In this document: positions 1 through 8,431 of the stretch, in pieces
How the letters are laid out: the number at the start of each line of letters is the position of its first letter
How positions within the stretch are numbered: the stretch's first letter is position 1
NCBI GenBank assembly: GCA_902766475.1
Contig: CACXDQ010000156.1
Coordinates: 1-14,229 of the forward strand
Length of the DNA stretch: 14,229 nt
Direction: 5' to 3'
DNA from: an uncultured Eubacteriales bacterium
GTDB lineage: Bacteria > Bacillota > Clostridia > Christensenellales > Borkfalkiaceae
Position numbers and translations under genes: made by a program
Notes under the pieces: model-generated
The model's input: the letters and a program-made list of their open reading frames with translations, nothing else
What the model was told of the DNA's origin: nothing
The model's database searches: none

Positions 1-209
1 TATTCCTCGCCGTTTATCTCGACGAGATATTCTTCAGCTCCCTCTATGTTATCCCAGCATAAATATTCATTTTCAAGTCGGAGATTTTTCGGCGCTTCAA
101 GCTCGTTTAAAGCCGAATTTCCGCCGCCGCAAGCCGAAAAAACAGCCAAAATAGCCGTTCCGAAAAGGCTTGCGATAGCCATTTTCTTAATTGTTTTTGT
201 CAGTTTCAT
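1..209 (-). CDS. Lipoprotein with fibronectin III-like N-terminus, partial (3' end outside window)
   Basis: The 69 visible codons start at the ATG at 209-207, preceded by a good Shine-Dalgarno (AAAGGAG, 225-219). The protein opens with a basic stretch (MKLTKTIKKM), a hydrophobic segment and a lipobox ending FSAC, so Cys27 should be lipidated and the protein anchored outside the membrane. After a short Gly/Asn linker comes APKNLRLENEYLCWDNIEGA followed by EEYLVEING. This has the spacing of the first strands of a fibronectin type III domain (Pro-x-Asn-Leu, then a Trp-Asp, then Ala-x-x-Tyr-x-Val). The gene lies downstream of rpoC in the same direction but has its own promoter and is separated by a terminator, so it is not part of the rpoBC operon. 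The lipoprotein call is firm. The substrate or partner is unknown, and the rest of the gene is off the edge. Confidence 0.8.
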   Translation of the reverse strand, partial: MKLTKTIKKMAIASLFGTAILAVFSACGGGNSALNELEAPKNLRLENEYLCWDNIEGAEEYLVEINGEE

Positions 210-234
210 AGTTTTACACTCCTTTGTTTTGTTT

Positions 235-263
235 ATTCTACAATATTTAAGCGATTTTGTCAA
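235..263 (-). promoter_or_regulatory. Sigma-A promoter of the left-edge lipoprotein gene
   Basis: On the minus strand there is a consensus -35 TTGACA (263-258), a 17-base spacer and a -10 TAGAAT (240-235), which differs from consensus at one base. The predicted transcript start near 228 leaves a leader of only about 20 bases, just enough for the Shine-Dalgarno at 225-219. This suggests simple constitutive initiation with no leader-based control. Confidence 0.85.
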
Positions 264-297
264 CAATTTTAACGAAAAAATTTTAGTTTTTTATAGA

Positions 298-349
298 ATA
301 GCCGAATGAAAATAAGATTAAACTCGTTAAAACGGCTGAATTTCGGCTA
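298..349. repeat. Imperfect dispersed repeat, copy 1, with inverted ends
   Basis: This stretch matches 14015-14066 at about 46 of 50 aligned positions with one single-base gap. It begins TAGCCGAA and ends with the exact inverse TTCGGCTA, and has a small internal dyad CGTT-AA-AACG. It lies in the non-coding gap between the rpoC terminator and the lipoprotein promoter. In copy 2 the first bases are the 3' end of a coding gene (Ala-Glu-stop). Here the same GCC-GAA-TGA triplet is present but no convincing gene precedes it. Confidence 0.65.
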
Positions 350-400
350 AGATAAAAATAAGGGGCAAACGCAATGTGATACACACGTTGCGTTTGCCCC
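350..400 (-). terminator. Rho-independent terminator of rpoBC
   Basis: A 13-bp stem runs from GGGGCAAACGCAA (362-374) to its exact complement ending at 400. It is extended inside the loop by TGTG/CACA. In the rpoC direction the stem is followed by a U-rich run, TTATTTTTAT (361-352). On the plus strand the stem is followed by AAAC, so termination acts only on transcription leaving rpoC, 36 bases after its stop codon. Confidence 0.93.
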
Positions 401-436
401 AAACTTATCAAAACAATATTAAATTTGTTTTTTATT

Positions 437-3400
437 TCAGCCTATCTCTTCGTCGTCATCGTCCATAAAGTCGTCAACTTCGCTGTCTATACCCGAATAG
501 TCAACACTGGGCATGGAGCTGAACTGCGGAGTTAAGTTCTTGTATTCCCTTACGCCCGTACCTGCCGGGATAAGTTTACCGATTATGACGTTCTCTTTAA
601 GACCCATGAGCGGGTCTATCTTGTTGTGGATAGCTGCGTCGGTAAGAACTTTCGACGTTTCCTGGAAGGAAGCTGCGGAGAGGAACGATTCGGTTGCGAG
701 AGCCGCTTTCGTGATACCTAAAAGTATTCTCTTGCCGTTTGCCGGTACGCCGCCCTTTTCGAGAACTTTCAAATTCTCCTCGTCGTAAGTGAGCTTGTCG
801 ACGTATTCGCCCGGAAGGAATTCGGTATCGCCGCTCGAAAGTACACGGACTTTTCTGAGCATCTGATTTACTATTATCTCGACGTGCTTGTCGTTTATAT
901 CAACGCCTTGGCTGCGGTAGACGGACTGAACTTCTCTCAAAATATAGTCCTGTACAGCCTTGTGTCCGACGGTTTTCAAGATAGTTTGCGGGTTTACGGA
1001 GCCGCCGGTAAGTATTGTGCCCGGCTCAACCATGTCGCCCGTCTTGACTTTGAGGTCTGCGGAGAACGAAATGGAATAATCTCTGTCCTTTTCGGCAGGG
1101 TTGGAATTTTTAACGACGACGTGACGAACGCCCTCTCTCTCCTGAACTTCGACCTCGCCGGCGATTTCGCAGACAACGGCTTCGCCCTTGGGTTTTCTCG
1201 CCTCGAAAAGCTCTTCAACTCTCGGCAAACCTTGAGTTATATCGCCTGCGGAAGCTATACCGCCAGTATGGAACGTTCTCATCGTGAGCTGCGTGCCCGG
1301 CTCGCCTATTGACTGAGCGGCGATTATGCCGACCGCCTCACCTATCTGTACGGGGAGCGAGTTACTCATGTTCTTGCCGTAGCACTTAGCGCAAACGCCG
1401 TACTTCGATTCACAAGAGAATACGCTTCTTATCGTAACCTTTTCAATGCCCGCCTTGCAGATCTCCTTGGCTTTGTCCTCGGTGATCATCACGTTTGCGG
1501 GGACGATGATTTCGCCCGTTTCGGGGTTTACAATGTCCTTGGGAGAGAATCTGCCGTTTATTCTGTCCTCTAAGCTCTCTATGATTTCGCCCTTCGGACC
1601 TTTTATCGCCTCGATCTCCATACCCTTGTTGTCGCCGCAATCTTCCTCACGGATAATTACGTTGTGGGAAACGTCGACAAGACGTCTGGTAAGGTAACCG
1701 GAGTCCGCCGTCTTTAATGCGGTATCGGCAAGACCTTTACGGCCGCCGTGCGAAGAAATGAAGTATTCGAGAACGGAAAGACCTTCACGGAAGCAAGATT
1801 TAACGGGTATTTCGATTATTTTACCGTTGGGGTTGGTCATAAGACCACGCATGCCGGCAAGCTGTTTTATCTGGTCGATAGAACCACGGGCGCCGGAGTC
1901 CGCCATCATCCAAATCGGGTTGAACTTTCTCAGCGTCAACTGAAGTACGTTGGAAACGTCCGCCGTGGCTTTCGTCCATATATCGACGACGGCTTTATAA
2001 CGTTCGTCGTCGGTCAAAATACCTCTCTTGAACTTCTTCTCTATGCCGATAACTTTCTTTCCCGCCTCGTCGATGATCTCTTTCTTTCCCTCGGGAACCT
2101 GCATATCGAATACGGAAGTGGTGATAGCCGCAACCGTGGAATATTTGTAGCCGAGCGACTTGATATAGTCAAGCGTGTCGGCGGCGCATACGGAGCCTTT
2201 GGCTTTAAAGCATGCGTCTACGATCTTTTTAAGCTGACCTTTGCCGACGAGGAAGTTTATTACGAATTGAAGGTAGCTGTCGGGATCTGACGGATCTCTC
2301 TCGGTAAATTTAGAGCCGCTTATATCCTGCGGAATACCCTCGTTGAAGATAATTCTTCCTGCGGTGGTCTTGATTATGCCCGTATGGGTAGTGCCGTCGG
2401 GGAGATCGACCGTTCTTCTGACGTAAATTTCGTCCTGACAAGAGAGCTGTTTGGTCTGATAAGCCATCAAAGCCTCGTCGCAAGAGGTGTAGACGTCGGG
2501 CTGATAAAGCTCAACTCTCATTCCCTCGCCGCCGTTTTCCGCCGTGAGCGTACAGCTTATGATAACTTCCCTCTGTTCTCTTACGGCTCTGCCGTAAACG
2601 TTATCCTTACCCTCTTTGACGACTACTACTCTCTCGTCCTTTACAATGTCGGACGGGATAAATCTTATCTTCTTTTCGTCGAGGAATACCACCGAGCCGT
2701 CGCATTGAACTTCGGGAACGTATTCGGTGTTTTTAATATCGTAATATTTGCCCTCTTCTCTTCTCGTAATGGTGAGGTAATAACAACCGAGGACCATATC
2801 CTGAGAGGGGGACATGACGGGCTTGCCGTCGGAAAGCTTCAAAATGTTGTTGGAAGCGAGCATCAAGAATCTCGCCTCTGCCTGAGCCTCTATCGAAAGG
2901 GGAACGTGAACTGCCATCTGGTCGCCGTCGAAGTCGGCATTGAAAGCGCCGCAGACGAGCGGGTGAAGCTTGATGGCTCTGCCCTCGATAAGCACCGGCT
3001 CGAAAGCCTGAATGGAGAGCCTGTGAAGGGTGGGCGCACGGTTTAAAAGAACGGGGTGGTCCTTAATTACGTCCTCCAAAATATCCCAGACGCACGGCTT
3101 CATTCTCTCGACGGTTCTCTTTGCGCTCTTGATGTTGTGGCAGATATTCTGTTCGACGAGCTTCTTCATTACGAAGGGCTTGAACAGCTCTATCGCCATT
3201 TCCTTGGGAAGTCCGCACTGATAGAGTTTGAGTTCGGGGCCGACGACTATAACGGAACGTCCGGAATAGTCAACACGCTTGCCGAGAAGATTCTGACGGA
3301 AACGGCCCTGCTTACCTCTGAGCATAGCGGAGAGAGATTTGAGCGGGCGGTTGCCTGCGCCGGAAACCTCTTTGCCCCTTCTTCCGTTATCGATGAGGGC

Positions 3401-4285
3401 GTCTACGGCTTCCTGCAACATTCTCTTTTCGTTTCTGATCATTATTTCGGGAGCGTCTAGCGACATCAACTTTTTAAGACGGTTGTTTCTGTTTATAACT
3501 CTTCTGTAAAGGTCGTTTAAATCGCTCGTCGCAAATCTGCCGCCGTCGAGTTGAAGCATAGGACGGAGATCGGGCGGAATTACCGGAATTACGTCCAAAA
3601 TCATCCATTCGGGGCGGTTGCCGCTCTTTCTGAACGCTTCGATGACGTCAAGACGCTTTATCGCCTTGACGCTCTTCTGGCTGTCGGGGTTTTCGCTTAT
3701 CTGCTTTTTAAGCTCTTCCGCCTCTTTGTCGAGGTCGATAGCCATCAAGAGTTCCTTGATAGCCTCGGCGCCCATTCCGACTTTGAACGAGCCTTCGCCG
3801 AATTGTTCGATAGCCTCTCTGTATTCTCTGTCGTTTATAACTTGTTTTAAGGTGAAATTACTCGTGCCGGGGTCTAAGACGACGTAGCAAGCGAAGTAAA
3901 TTACCTGTTCGAGCTGTTTGGGGCCCATTTCTATCATGGTGGCTATTCTCGACGGAACGCCCTTGAAATACCATATGTGCGAAACGGGAGCTGCGAGTTC
4001 GATATGACCCATTCTGTCACGGCGGACTTTCGCCCTCGTAACTTCGACGCCGCACTTCTCGCAGATTATGCCCTTATATCTTATCCTTTTATACTTGCCG
4101 CAATGACATTCCCAGTCCTTAGTAGGTCCGAAAATTCTCTCGCAATACAAGCCGTCACGCTCGGGTTTCTGAGTTCTGTAATTTATAGTTTCAGGGCGAG
4201 TTACTTCGCCGTAAGACCATTCTCTGATCTTTTCGGGGGACGCTACGCTGATCTGTATCGCATTGAAATTGTTAAGTTCAAACAT
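437..4285 (-). CDS. rpoC: DNA-directed RNA polymerase beta' subunit
   Basis: This is the largest core subunit of RNA polymerase and holds the catalytic magnesium. The 1282-residue product shows every landmark in order. The N-terminal zinc site is Cys60, Cys62, Cys75 and Cys78 (CHCG...CEKC). The catalytic loop NADFDGDQMAVHV spans 449-461, with Asp451, Asp453 and Asp455. The bridge helix region follows at about 790-815 (DSGARGSIDQIKQLAGMRG). The second zinc site is Cys883, Cys958, Cys965 and Cys968. The trigger loop is at about 985-1010 (GEPGTQLTMRTFHTGG), and the large insertion found there in Proteobacteria is absent. The last 16 residues are mostly acidic (DDFMDDDDEEIG). I place the start at the ATG at 4285, giving MFELNNFNAI. 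An in-frame TTG at 4300 would overlap the Shine-Dalgarno itself. The gene follows rpoB after an 18-base gap and must be co-transcribed with it. It is somewhat longer than the Bacillus homologue (about 1200 residues, from memory). Confidence 0.99.
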   Translation of the reverse strand: MFELNNFNAIQISVASPEKIREWSYGEVTRPETINYRTQKPERDGLYCERIFGPTKDWECHCGKYKRIRYKGIICEKCGVEVTRAKVRRDRMGHIELAAPVSHIWYFKGVPSRIATMIEMGPKQLEQVIYFACYVVLDPGTSNFTLKQVINDREYREAIEQFGEGSFKVGMGAEAIKELLMAIDLDKEAEELKKQISENPDSQKSVKAIKRLDVIEAFRKSGNRPEWMILDVIPVIPPDLRPMLQLDGGRFATSDLNDLYRRVINRNNRLKKLMSLDAPEIMIRNEKRMLQEAVDALIDNGRRGKEVSGAGNRPLKSLSAMLRGKQGRFRQNLLGKRVDYSGRSVIVVGPELKLYQCGLPKEMAIELFKPFVMKKLVEQNICHNIKSAKRTVERMKPCVWDILEDVIKDHPVLLNRAPTLHRLSIQAFEPVLIEGRAIKLHPLVCGAFNADFDGDQMAVHVPLSIEAQAEARFLMLASNNILKLSDGKPVMSPSQDMVLGCYYLTITRREEGKYYDIKNTEYVPEVQCDGSVVFLDEKKIRFIPSDIVKDERVVVVKEGKDNVYGRAVREQREVIISCTLTAENGGEGMRVELYQPDVYTSCDEALMAYQTKQLSCQDEIYVRRTVDLPDGTTHTGIIKTTAGRIIFNEGIPQDISGSKFTERDPSDPDSYLQFVINFLVGKGQLKKIVDACFKAKGSVCAADTLDYIKSLGYKYSTVAAITTSVFDMQVPEGKKEIIDEAGKKVIGIEKKFKRGILTDDERYKAVVDIWTKATADVSNVLQLTLRKFNPIWMMADSGARGSIDQIKQLAGMRGLMTNPNGKIIEIPVKSCFREGLSVLEYFISSHGGRKGLADTALKTADSGYLTRRLVDVSHNVIIREEDCGDNKGMEIEAIKGPKGEIIESLEDRINGRFSPKDIVNPETGEIIVPANVMITEDKAKEICKAGIEKVTIRSVFSCESKYGVCAKCYGKNMSNSLPVQIGEAVGIIAAQSIGEPGTQLTMRTFHTGGIASAGDITQGLPRVEELFEARKPKGEAVVCEIAGEVEVQEREGVRHVVVKNSNPAEKDRDYSISFSADLKVKTGDMVEPGTILTGGSVNPQTILKTVGHKAVQDYILREVQSVYRSQGVDINDKHVEIIVNQMLRKVRVLSSGDTEFLPGEYVDKLTYDEENLKVLEKGGVPANGKRILLGITKAALATESFLSAASFQETSKVLTDAAIHNKIDPLMGLKENVIIGKLIPAGTGVREYKNLTPQFSSMPSVDYSGIDSEVDDFMDDDDEEIG

Positions 4286-4290
4286 TTTAT

Positions 4291-4298
4291 TCCTCCCC
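4291..4298 (-). promoter_or_regulatory. Shine-Dalgarno of rpoC that fixes its start codon
   Basis: On the minus strand GGGGAGGA lies five bases upstream of the ATG at 4285 (core AGG to ATG about eight bases), immediately after the rpoB stop. Because it sits downstream of the in-frame TTG at 4300, it supports the shorter 1282-residue protein over the 1287-residue reading. Confidence 0.85.
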
Positions 4299-4303
4299 AA
4301 ATA

Positions 4304-7300
4304 TTATTTGTCCGATCCGTCGTCGAGATCGTCGAGATCGTCGAAATCGTCGAAGAGATCGCCCGACTTGAAGTCCTCATCGTCGAAACCGTCGTCGAAG
4401 TCGTCGTCGAAGAGATCGTCTTCGTCCTCGCCCTCGCCGAGATCGACTTCGTCGTCCATATCGTCAAGCCCGAGATCGACGTCCTCGACGTGTTCTCTCT
4501 CCTTGGGCGTGCCGACGTAATCTTCTCCGTCGTCGGTGAGGTCTTTAAGGCTTATCTCCTCGTTGTTCTCGGTAAGCACTTTCATATCGAGAGCCAAGCT
4601 CTGCAATTCTTTGAGCAAGACTTTGAACGATTCGGGTATGCCCGGCTCGGAAAGGTTGCTGCCCTTGACGATAGATTCGTAAGTCTTAACTCTTCCCACG
4701 ATATCGTCGGACTTGACGGTAAGTATTTCCTGCAAAATGTGCGAAGCGCCGTAAGCTTCGAGCGCCCACACTTCCATTTCGCCGAATCTCTGTCCGCCGA
4801 ACTGAGCTTTACCGCCGAGCGGTTGCTGCGTTACGAGCGAATACGGACCGACGGAACGTGCGTGTATCTTATCGTCGACGAGGTGGTGAAGTTTTATCAT
4901 GTACATATATCCGACCGTTACTCTGTTCTCGAACGGCTCGCCCGTTCTTCCGTCGTAAAGCTGGATCTTGCCGTCTACGTCGCCGTAGGGGTTTACGAAG
5001 TGATTTTCTTTTAAAAGCTCTTTGATATCGCTTTCGGATGCGCCGTCGAATACGGGCGTCGCTATCTTCCAGCCGAGCTGTTTACATACGAGGGAAAGGT
5101 GTACTTCAAGCACCTGACCTATGTTCATTCGTGAGGGAACGCCGAGGGGGTTCAACACTATCTGAAGGGGAGTGCCGTCCGCAAGGAAAGGCATATCCGC
5201 TTCGGGAAGAATTCTCGAAATAACGCCCTTGTTTCCGTAACGTCCCGCCATCTTATCGCCGACGGAGATCTTTCTCTTCTGTGCGATATAAACTCTTACG
5301 AGTTTGCTTACGCCGGGGGAAAGTTCGTCTTTGTTTTCTCTCGTGAATATCTTTACGTCGACGACGATACCGCCTTCGCCGTGGGGAACTCTCAAAGAAG
5401 TATCTCTTACTTCTCTCGCCTTTTCACCGAAAATAGCTCTTAAAAGCCTCTCTTCGGGGGTGAGTTCCGCCTCGCCCTTCGGGGTAACTTTACCGACGAG
5501 AATGTCGCCGCTCGTAACCTCTGCGCCGACCCTTATGATACCGTCCTCGTCGAGGTCTTTAAGGGCGTCGTCGCCGATGTTGGGTATATCTCTCGTTATC
5601 TCCTCGTCGCCGAGCTTGGTTTCACGACATTCCGTTTCGTGTTCCTCGATGTGGATAGAGGTGAAAACGTCGTCCTGAACGAGCTTTTCGGAAAGGAGAA
5701 TAGCGTCCTCGTAGTTATAGCCTTCCCACGTCATAAAGCCGATGAGAATGTTTCTGCCGAGGGCAAGTTCGCCGTCGCAAGTTGCGGGGCCGTCGGCAAG
5801 GATCATATCCTTATATACTACGTCGCCCGCCTTTACGATGGGTTTCTGATTTAAGCAAGTGCCCTGGTTGGAGCGCTCGAATTTCTTTAACGTATAAACT
5901 CTGTCAAAGCCGGTAGCCGTGCCGTCGTCCTCGGTAACTACTATTTCGTTGCCGGAAGCTCTCTTTACGACGCCGGGGTTTTTGGCGAGAACGAGTACGC
6001 CCGAATCGTGGGCGATGGTAGCCTCTATGCCCGTTCCGACGATAGGCGTTTCGGGCTTTAAGAGGGGAACTGCCTGACGCTGCATGTTAGAGCCCATGAG
6101 CGCACGGTTGGTATCGCAGTTTTCAAGGAAGGGGATAAGTGCGGTAGCGACGGAAACGAGCTGATTGGGAGCGACGTCCATATAGTCTATCATCTCCTTG
6201 GGAAGCTCGGTTATCTCGTCCCTTCTTCTGCAAGCGACACGCTCGTTCACGAAGTTGTCGTTTTCATCGAGTGGCTCGTTTGCCTGAGCGACGATATGTC
6301 TGTCCTCTTCGTCCGCCGTGAGGTAATCTACAATATCGGTTACGTGTCCGTTTTCCACTCTTCTGTAAGCAGATTCGACAAAGCCGTATTCGTTTACCTT
6401 TGCGTAAGCCGAAAGTGAGGTTATAAGACCGATGTTAGCGCCTTCGGGCGTTTCTATCGGGCACATTCTGCCGTAATGGGTATAGTGAACGTCCCTGACC
6501 TCGAACGTCGCCCTATCCCTGTTGAGACCGCCCGGACCTAACGCCGAGAGCTTTCTCTTATGGGTAAGCTCGGCTATCGGGTTGGTCTGATCCATGAACT
6601 GAGAGAGCTGCGAAGAGCCGAAGAATTCCTTTATAGCGCTCGAAACGGGCCTTACGTTTATAAGCCCTTGGGGAGAAACTTCCTTGGGGTCTTGCGTGGA
6701 CATTCTCTCTTTGATAACTCTTTCAAGCCTTGCGATACCTATTCTGAACTGGTTTTGCAAAAGCTCGCCGACGCTCCTCACTCTTCTGTTGCCGAGGTGG
6801 TCGATATTGTCGCATTCTCCGATCTCGAAGTTGAGGTCGGCGTTGATGGAAACGGTCGCTATAATATCGTCGACCGTGATGTGTTTATGGTTCAATTTGT
6901 CGATGAGCGGCTTGACGTTCTTCTTCTGCTCGGGGGTGAGCTTGTTCGGAATATTGTCGCTCTCCAAAATATCGAAAAACGCCTCGCACGCAAAGACGAA
7001 TTTTCTGCGTGTTTCCCTTCTCTTCTCGGCGTTTTTGACGTCCTCGGGCTTCATGTTTTCGCCGGGGGCTAAAACGAGTTCGCTCGTATAGAAGAGTGCG
7101 TTTATTTCGTCGATATGGTCGTTTGCGACGGCTTCGTGAACGTTGGGTTCGCCCGCCCTCGCCCTGACTTCTTCGGCGATCTTCTTCGCAAATTTATAGT
7201 TGGGATAATGTATTGTTTCGATAAGCCCGAAAGGTCTGGGAGAAACGCCGGTAACGGCGGTGAAATCGACGGTGTTGTTGGCGATTATCTTGTGCTTTTT

Positions 7301-8302
7301 GTCGCCGTCGACTTTGACGTAAACCTCGTTTATGCCGCTGTTCTGAATTTCCTTAGCCTGAGCTTCGGTAATGACGTCGCCGGCTTTGGCGAGAATTTCG
7401 CCGTCCTCGCTGACGATGTCCTCGAAAGCGACGCAGCCGGGAAGCCTTACGCCCATGTTGAGGCGCTTGTTGAATTTATATCTGCCGACCTTAGCGCAGT
7501 CATACCTTCTCGGATCGAAGAAGAGGTTTTTGACGTGCTGATGAACGGCGTCCTCGGTGGGTATTTCGCCGGGGCGCAATCTTCTGTAAAGCTCGAAAAG
7601 ACCTTCGCTTACGGTTTTGGCGACGTCCCTTTCGACGGTGAGCTTTATCATCGGATCGTTGTCGAAAAGCTCGTTTATCTGCTCGTCAGAGCCGAAACCG
7701 AGCGCACGCAAAAGTACGGTAGCCGTAAGCTTACGGGTACGGTCTACCTTTACCCACAACACCCCGTCGGCGTCCTGCTCGAATTCGAGCCATGCGCCTC
7801 TGTTGGGGATAACCGTAGTATTGAATATCTTCTTTCCCGTCTTTCCGTAGACGAAATCGTTATATACGCCGGGAGAACGGACGAGCTGAGATACGATAAC
7901 TCTCTCCGCACCGTTTATGATGAACGAGCCGTTTTCCGTCATTTTCGGGAGTTCGCCCATAAAGACGTCCTGATCGATTATCTCTTCGGTGACTTTGTTG
8001 ACGAGCCTTACTTTAACTTTGAGCGGAACGGCGAACGTAGCGTCCCTGTCCCTACATTCCTTTTCGCTGTATTTGGGTTTGTCCGAGAGGTTATGATCGA
8101 GGAAATAAAGCTCGAAACGGTCGGAATAGTCGGTTATCGGAGAAAAGTCCTCAAAAACTTCGCTGATACCTTCTTCGATAAAGCCGTCGTAAGAATCCCT
8201 CTGTATCTCGATGAGATAAGGCATGGGCTGTACTACTTTCGTCTTGGAGAAAGTTCTTCTTTCGACGTTGCCGAATTTTACTAACGGTAAATTGCGCGTC
8301 AT
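4304..8302 (-). CDS. rpoB: DNA-directed RNA polymerase beta subunit
   Basis: This core RNA polymerase subunit forms one side of the active-site cleft and the rifampicin pocket. The 1332-residue product begins with a normal beta N-terminus, and GAERVIVSQLVRSPGVY lies at 131-147. The rifampicin region starts at FGSSQLSQFMDQTNP (561-575) and continues with THKRKLSALGPGGL (580-593) and CPIETPEGANIGLI (614-627). Later landmarks are GYNYEDAILLSE (861-872), KRKISVGDKMAGRYGNKGV (1009-1027) and GGKAQFGGQRFGEMEVWALE (1163-1182). Three things are unusual. There is a longer than usual region at about 335-500. The residue at E. coli position 529 is Lys584 instead of Arg. An acidic tail of about 62 residues (1271-1332) has 34 Asp/Glu. 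The start ATG at 8302 has a Shine-Dalgarno AAGGAG (8316-8311) eight bases upstream. The promoter lies directly upstream, and no ribosomal protein genes precede it. Identity is certain. Confidence 0.99.
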   Translation of the reverse strand: MTRNLPLVKFGNVERRTFSKTKVVQPMPYLIEIQRDSYDGFIEEGISEVFEDFSPITDYSDRFELYFLDHNLSDKPKYSEKECRDRDATFAVPLKVKVRLVNKVTEEIIDQDVFMGELPKMTENGSFIINGAERVIVSQLVRSPGVYNDFVYGKTGKKIFNTTVIPNRGAWLEFEQDADGVLWVKVDRTRKLTATVLLRALGFGSDEQINELFDNDPMIKLTVERDVAKTVSEGLFELYRRLRPGEIPTEDAVHQHVKNLFFDPRRYDCAKVGRYKFNKRLNMGVRLPGCVAFEDIVSEDGEILAKAGDVITEAQAKEIQNSGINEVYVKVDGDKKHKIIANNTVDFTAVTGVSPRPFGLIETIHYPNYKFAKKIAEEVRARAGEPNVHEAVANDHIDEINALFYTSELVLAPGENMKPEDVKNAEKRRETRRKFVFACEAFFDILESDNIPNKLTPEQKKNVKPLIDKLNHKHITVDDIIATVSINADLNFEIGECDNIDHLGNRRVRSVGELLQNQFRIGIARLERVIKERMSTQDPKEVSPQGLINVRPVSSAIKEFFGSSQLSQFMDQTNPIAELTHKRKLSALGPGGLNRDRATFEVRDVHYTHYGRMCPIETPEGANIGLITSLSAYAKVNEYGFVESAYRRVENGHVTDIVDYLTADEEDRHIVAQANEPLDENDNFVNERVACRRRDEITELPKEMIDYMDVAPNQLVSVATALIPFLENCDTNRALMGSNMQRQAVPLLKPETPIVGTGIEATIAHDSGVLVLAKNPGVVKRASGNEIVVTEDDGTATGFDRVYTLKKFERSNQGTCLNQKPIVKAGDVVYKDMILADGPATCDGELALGRNILIGFMTWEGYNYEDAILLSEKLVQDDVFTSIHIEEHETECRETKLGDEEITRDIPNIGDDALKDLDEDGIIRVGAEVTSGDILVGKVTPKGEAELTPEERLLRAIFGEKAREVRDTSLRVPHGEGGIVVDVKIFTRENKDELSPGVSKLVRVYIAQKRKISVGDKMAGRYGNKGVISRILPEADMPFLADGTPLQIVLNPLGVPSRMNIGQVLEVHLSLVCKQLGWKIATPVFDGASESDIKELLKENHFVNPYGDVDGKIQLYDGRTGEPFENRVTVGYMYMIKLHHLVDDKIHARSVGPYSLVTQQPLGGKAQFGGQRFGEMEVWALEAYGASHILQEILTVKSDDIVGRVKTYESIVKGSNLSEPGIPESFKVLLKELQSLALDMKVLTENNEEISLKDLTDDGEDYVGTPKEREHVEDVDLGLDDMDDEVDLGEGEDEDDLFDDDFDDGFDDEDFKSGDLFDDFDDLDDLDDGSDK
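4307..4492 (-). repeat. Low-complexity tandem Asp-codon array encoding the RpoB acidic tail
   Basis: These bases encode RpoB residues 1271-1332, of which 34 of 62 are Asp or Glu and only three are basic or His. The most regular part (4319-4357) repeats a 9-base unit of the type GACGATCTC or GACGATTTC, encoding Asp-Asp-Leu/Phe several times in a row. It reads as runs of cgtcgagat on the plus strand. Such arrays can change length by slippage without breaking the frame. Confidence 0.9.
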
Positions 8303-8337
8303 TAAAAATACTCCTTATGTTTTTGTCTGAACATTGC

Positions 8338-8360
8338 GGCGTTTTTTTGCGGTAAACGCC
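8338..8360 (-). promoter_or_regulatory. Hairpin in the rpoB leader
   Basis: GGCGTTT and AAACGCC form a 7-bp stem around a 9-base loop in the rpoB 5' leader, about 20 bases upstream of its Shine-Dalgarno. It has no following U-run, so it is not a terminator. It could affect leader stability or translation. No known regulator-binding motif was recognised. Confidence 0.45.
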
Positions 8361-8389
8361 TTGATTTAATTTCCGATTTGGTGTATAAT
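8361..8389 (+). promoter_or_regulatory. Predicted sigma-A promoter of rqcP-ispDF-radA
   Basis: The -35 is TTGATT (8361-8366, four of six consensus), followed by a 17-base spacer and a consensus -10 TATAAT (8384-8389). Transcription should start near 8396, giving a leader of about 160 bases before rqcP. The promoter lies inside the region predicted to be transcribed as the rpoB leader on the opposite strand. Confidence 0.7.
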
Positions 8390-8431
8390 GTAATCGCTTG
8401 GTAAAAGCGGGTTGCCCGTCGCTAACCTTAA

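Noticed and set aside
46..309. Plus-strand 87-codon reading frame at the left edge
   Set aside because: It overlaps the well-supported minus-strand lipoprotein and its promoter and has no ribosome binding site. Its end matches repeat copy 1 only because both contain GCC-GAA-TGA.
4286..4300. Upstream TTG start adding five residues to RpoC
   Set aside because: These codons are the Shine-Dalgarno itself (GGG-AGG). The ATG at 4285 gives the conserved N-terminus with ideal spacing.
3977..5014. Long plus-strand reading frame of 345 codons opposite rpoB/rpoC
   Set aside because: It is the complement of certain coding sequence, spans the gene junction, and has a low-complexity Val/Glu/Ile run that is just the reverse of the Asp-codon array. 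No ribosome binding site or family resemblance was seen.
7115..8284. Plus-strand reading frame of 389 codons opposite the start of rpoB
   Set aside because: It arises because stop codons are rare opposite this codon usage. The composition is that of an antisense shadow, and rpoB on the other strand is certain.
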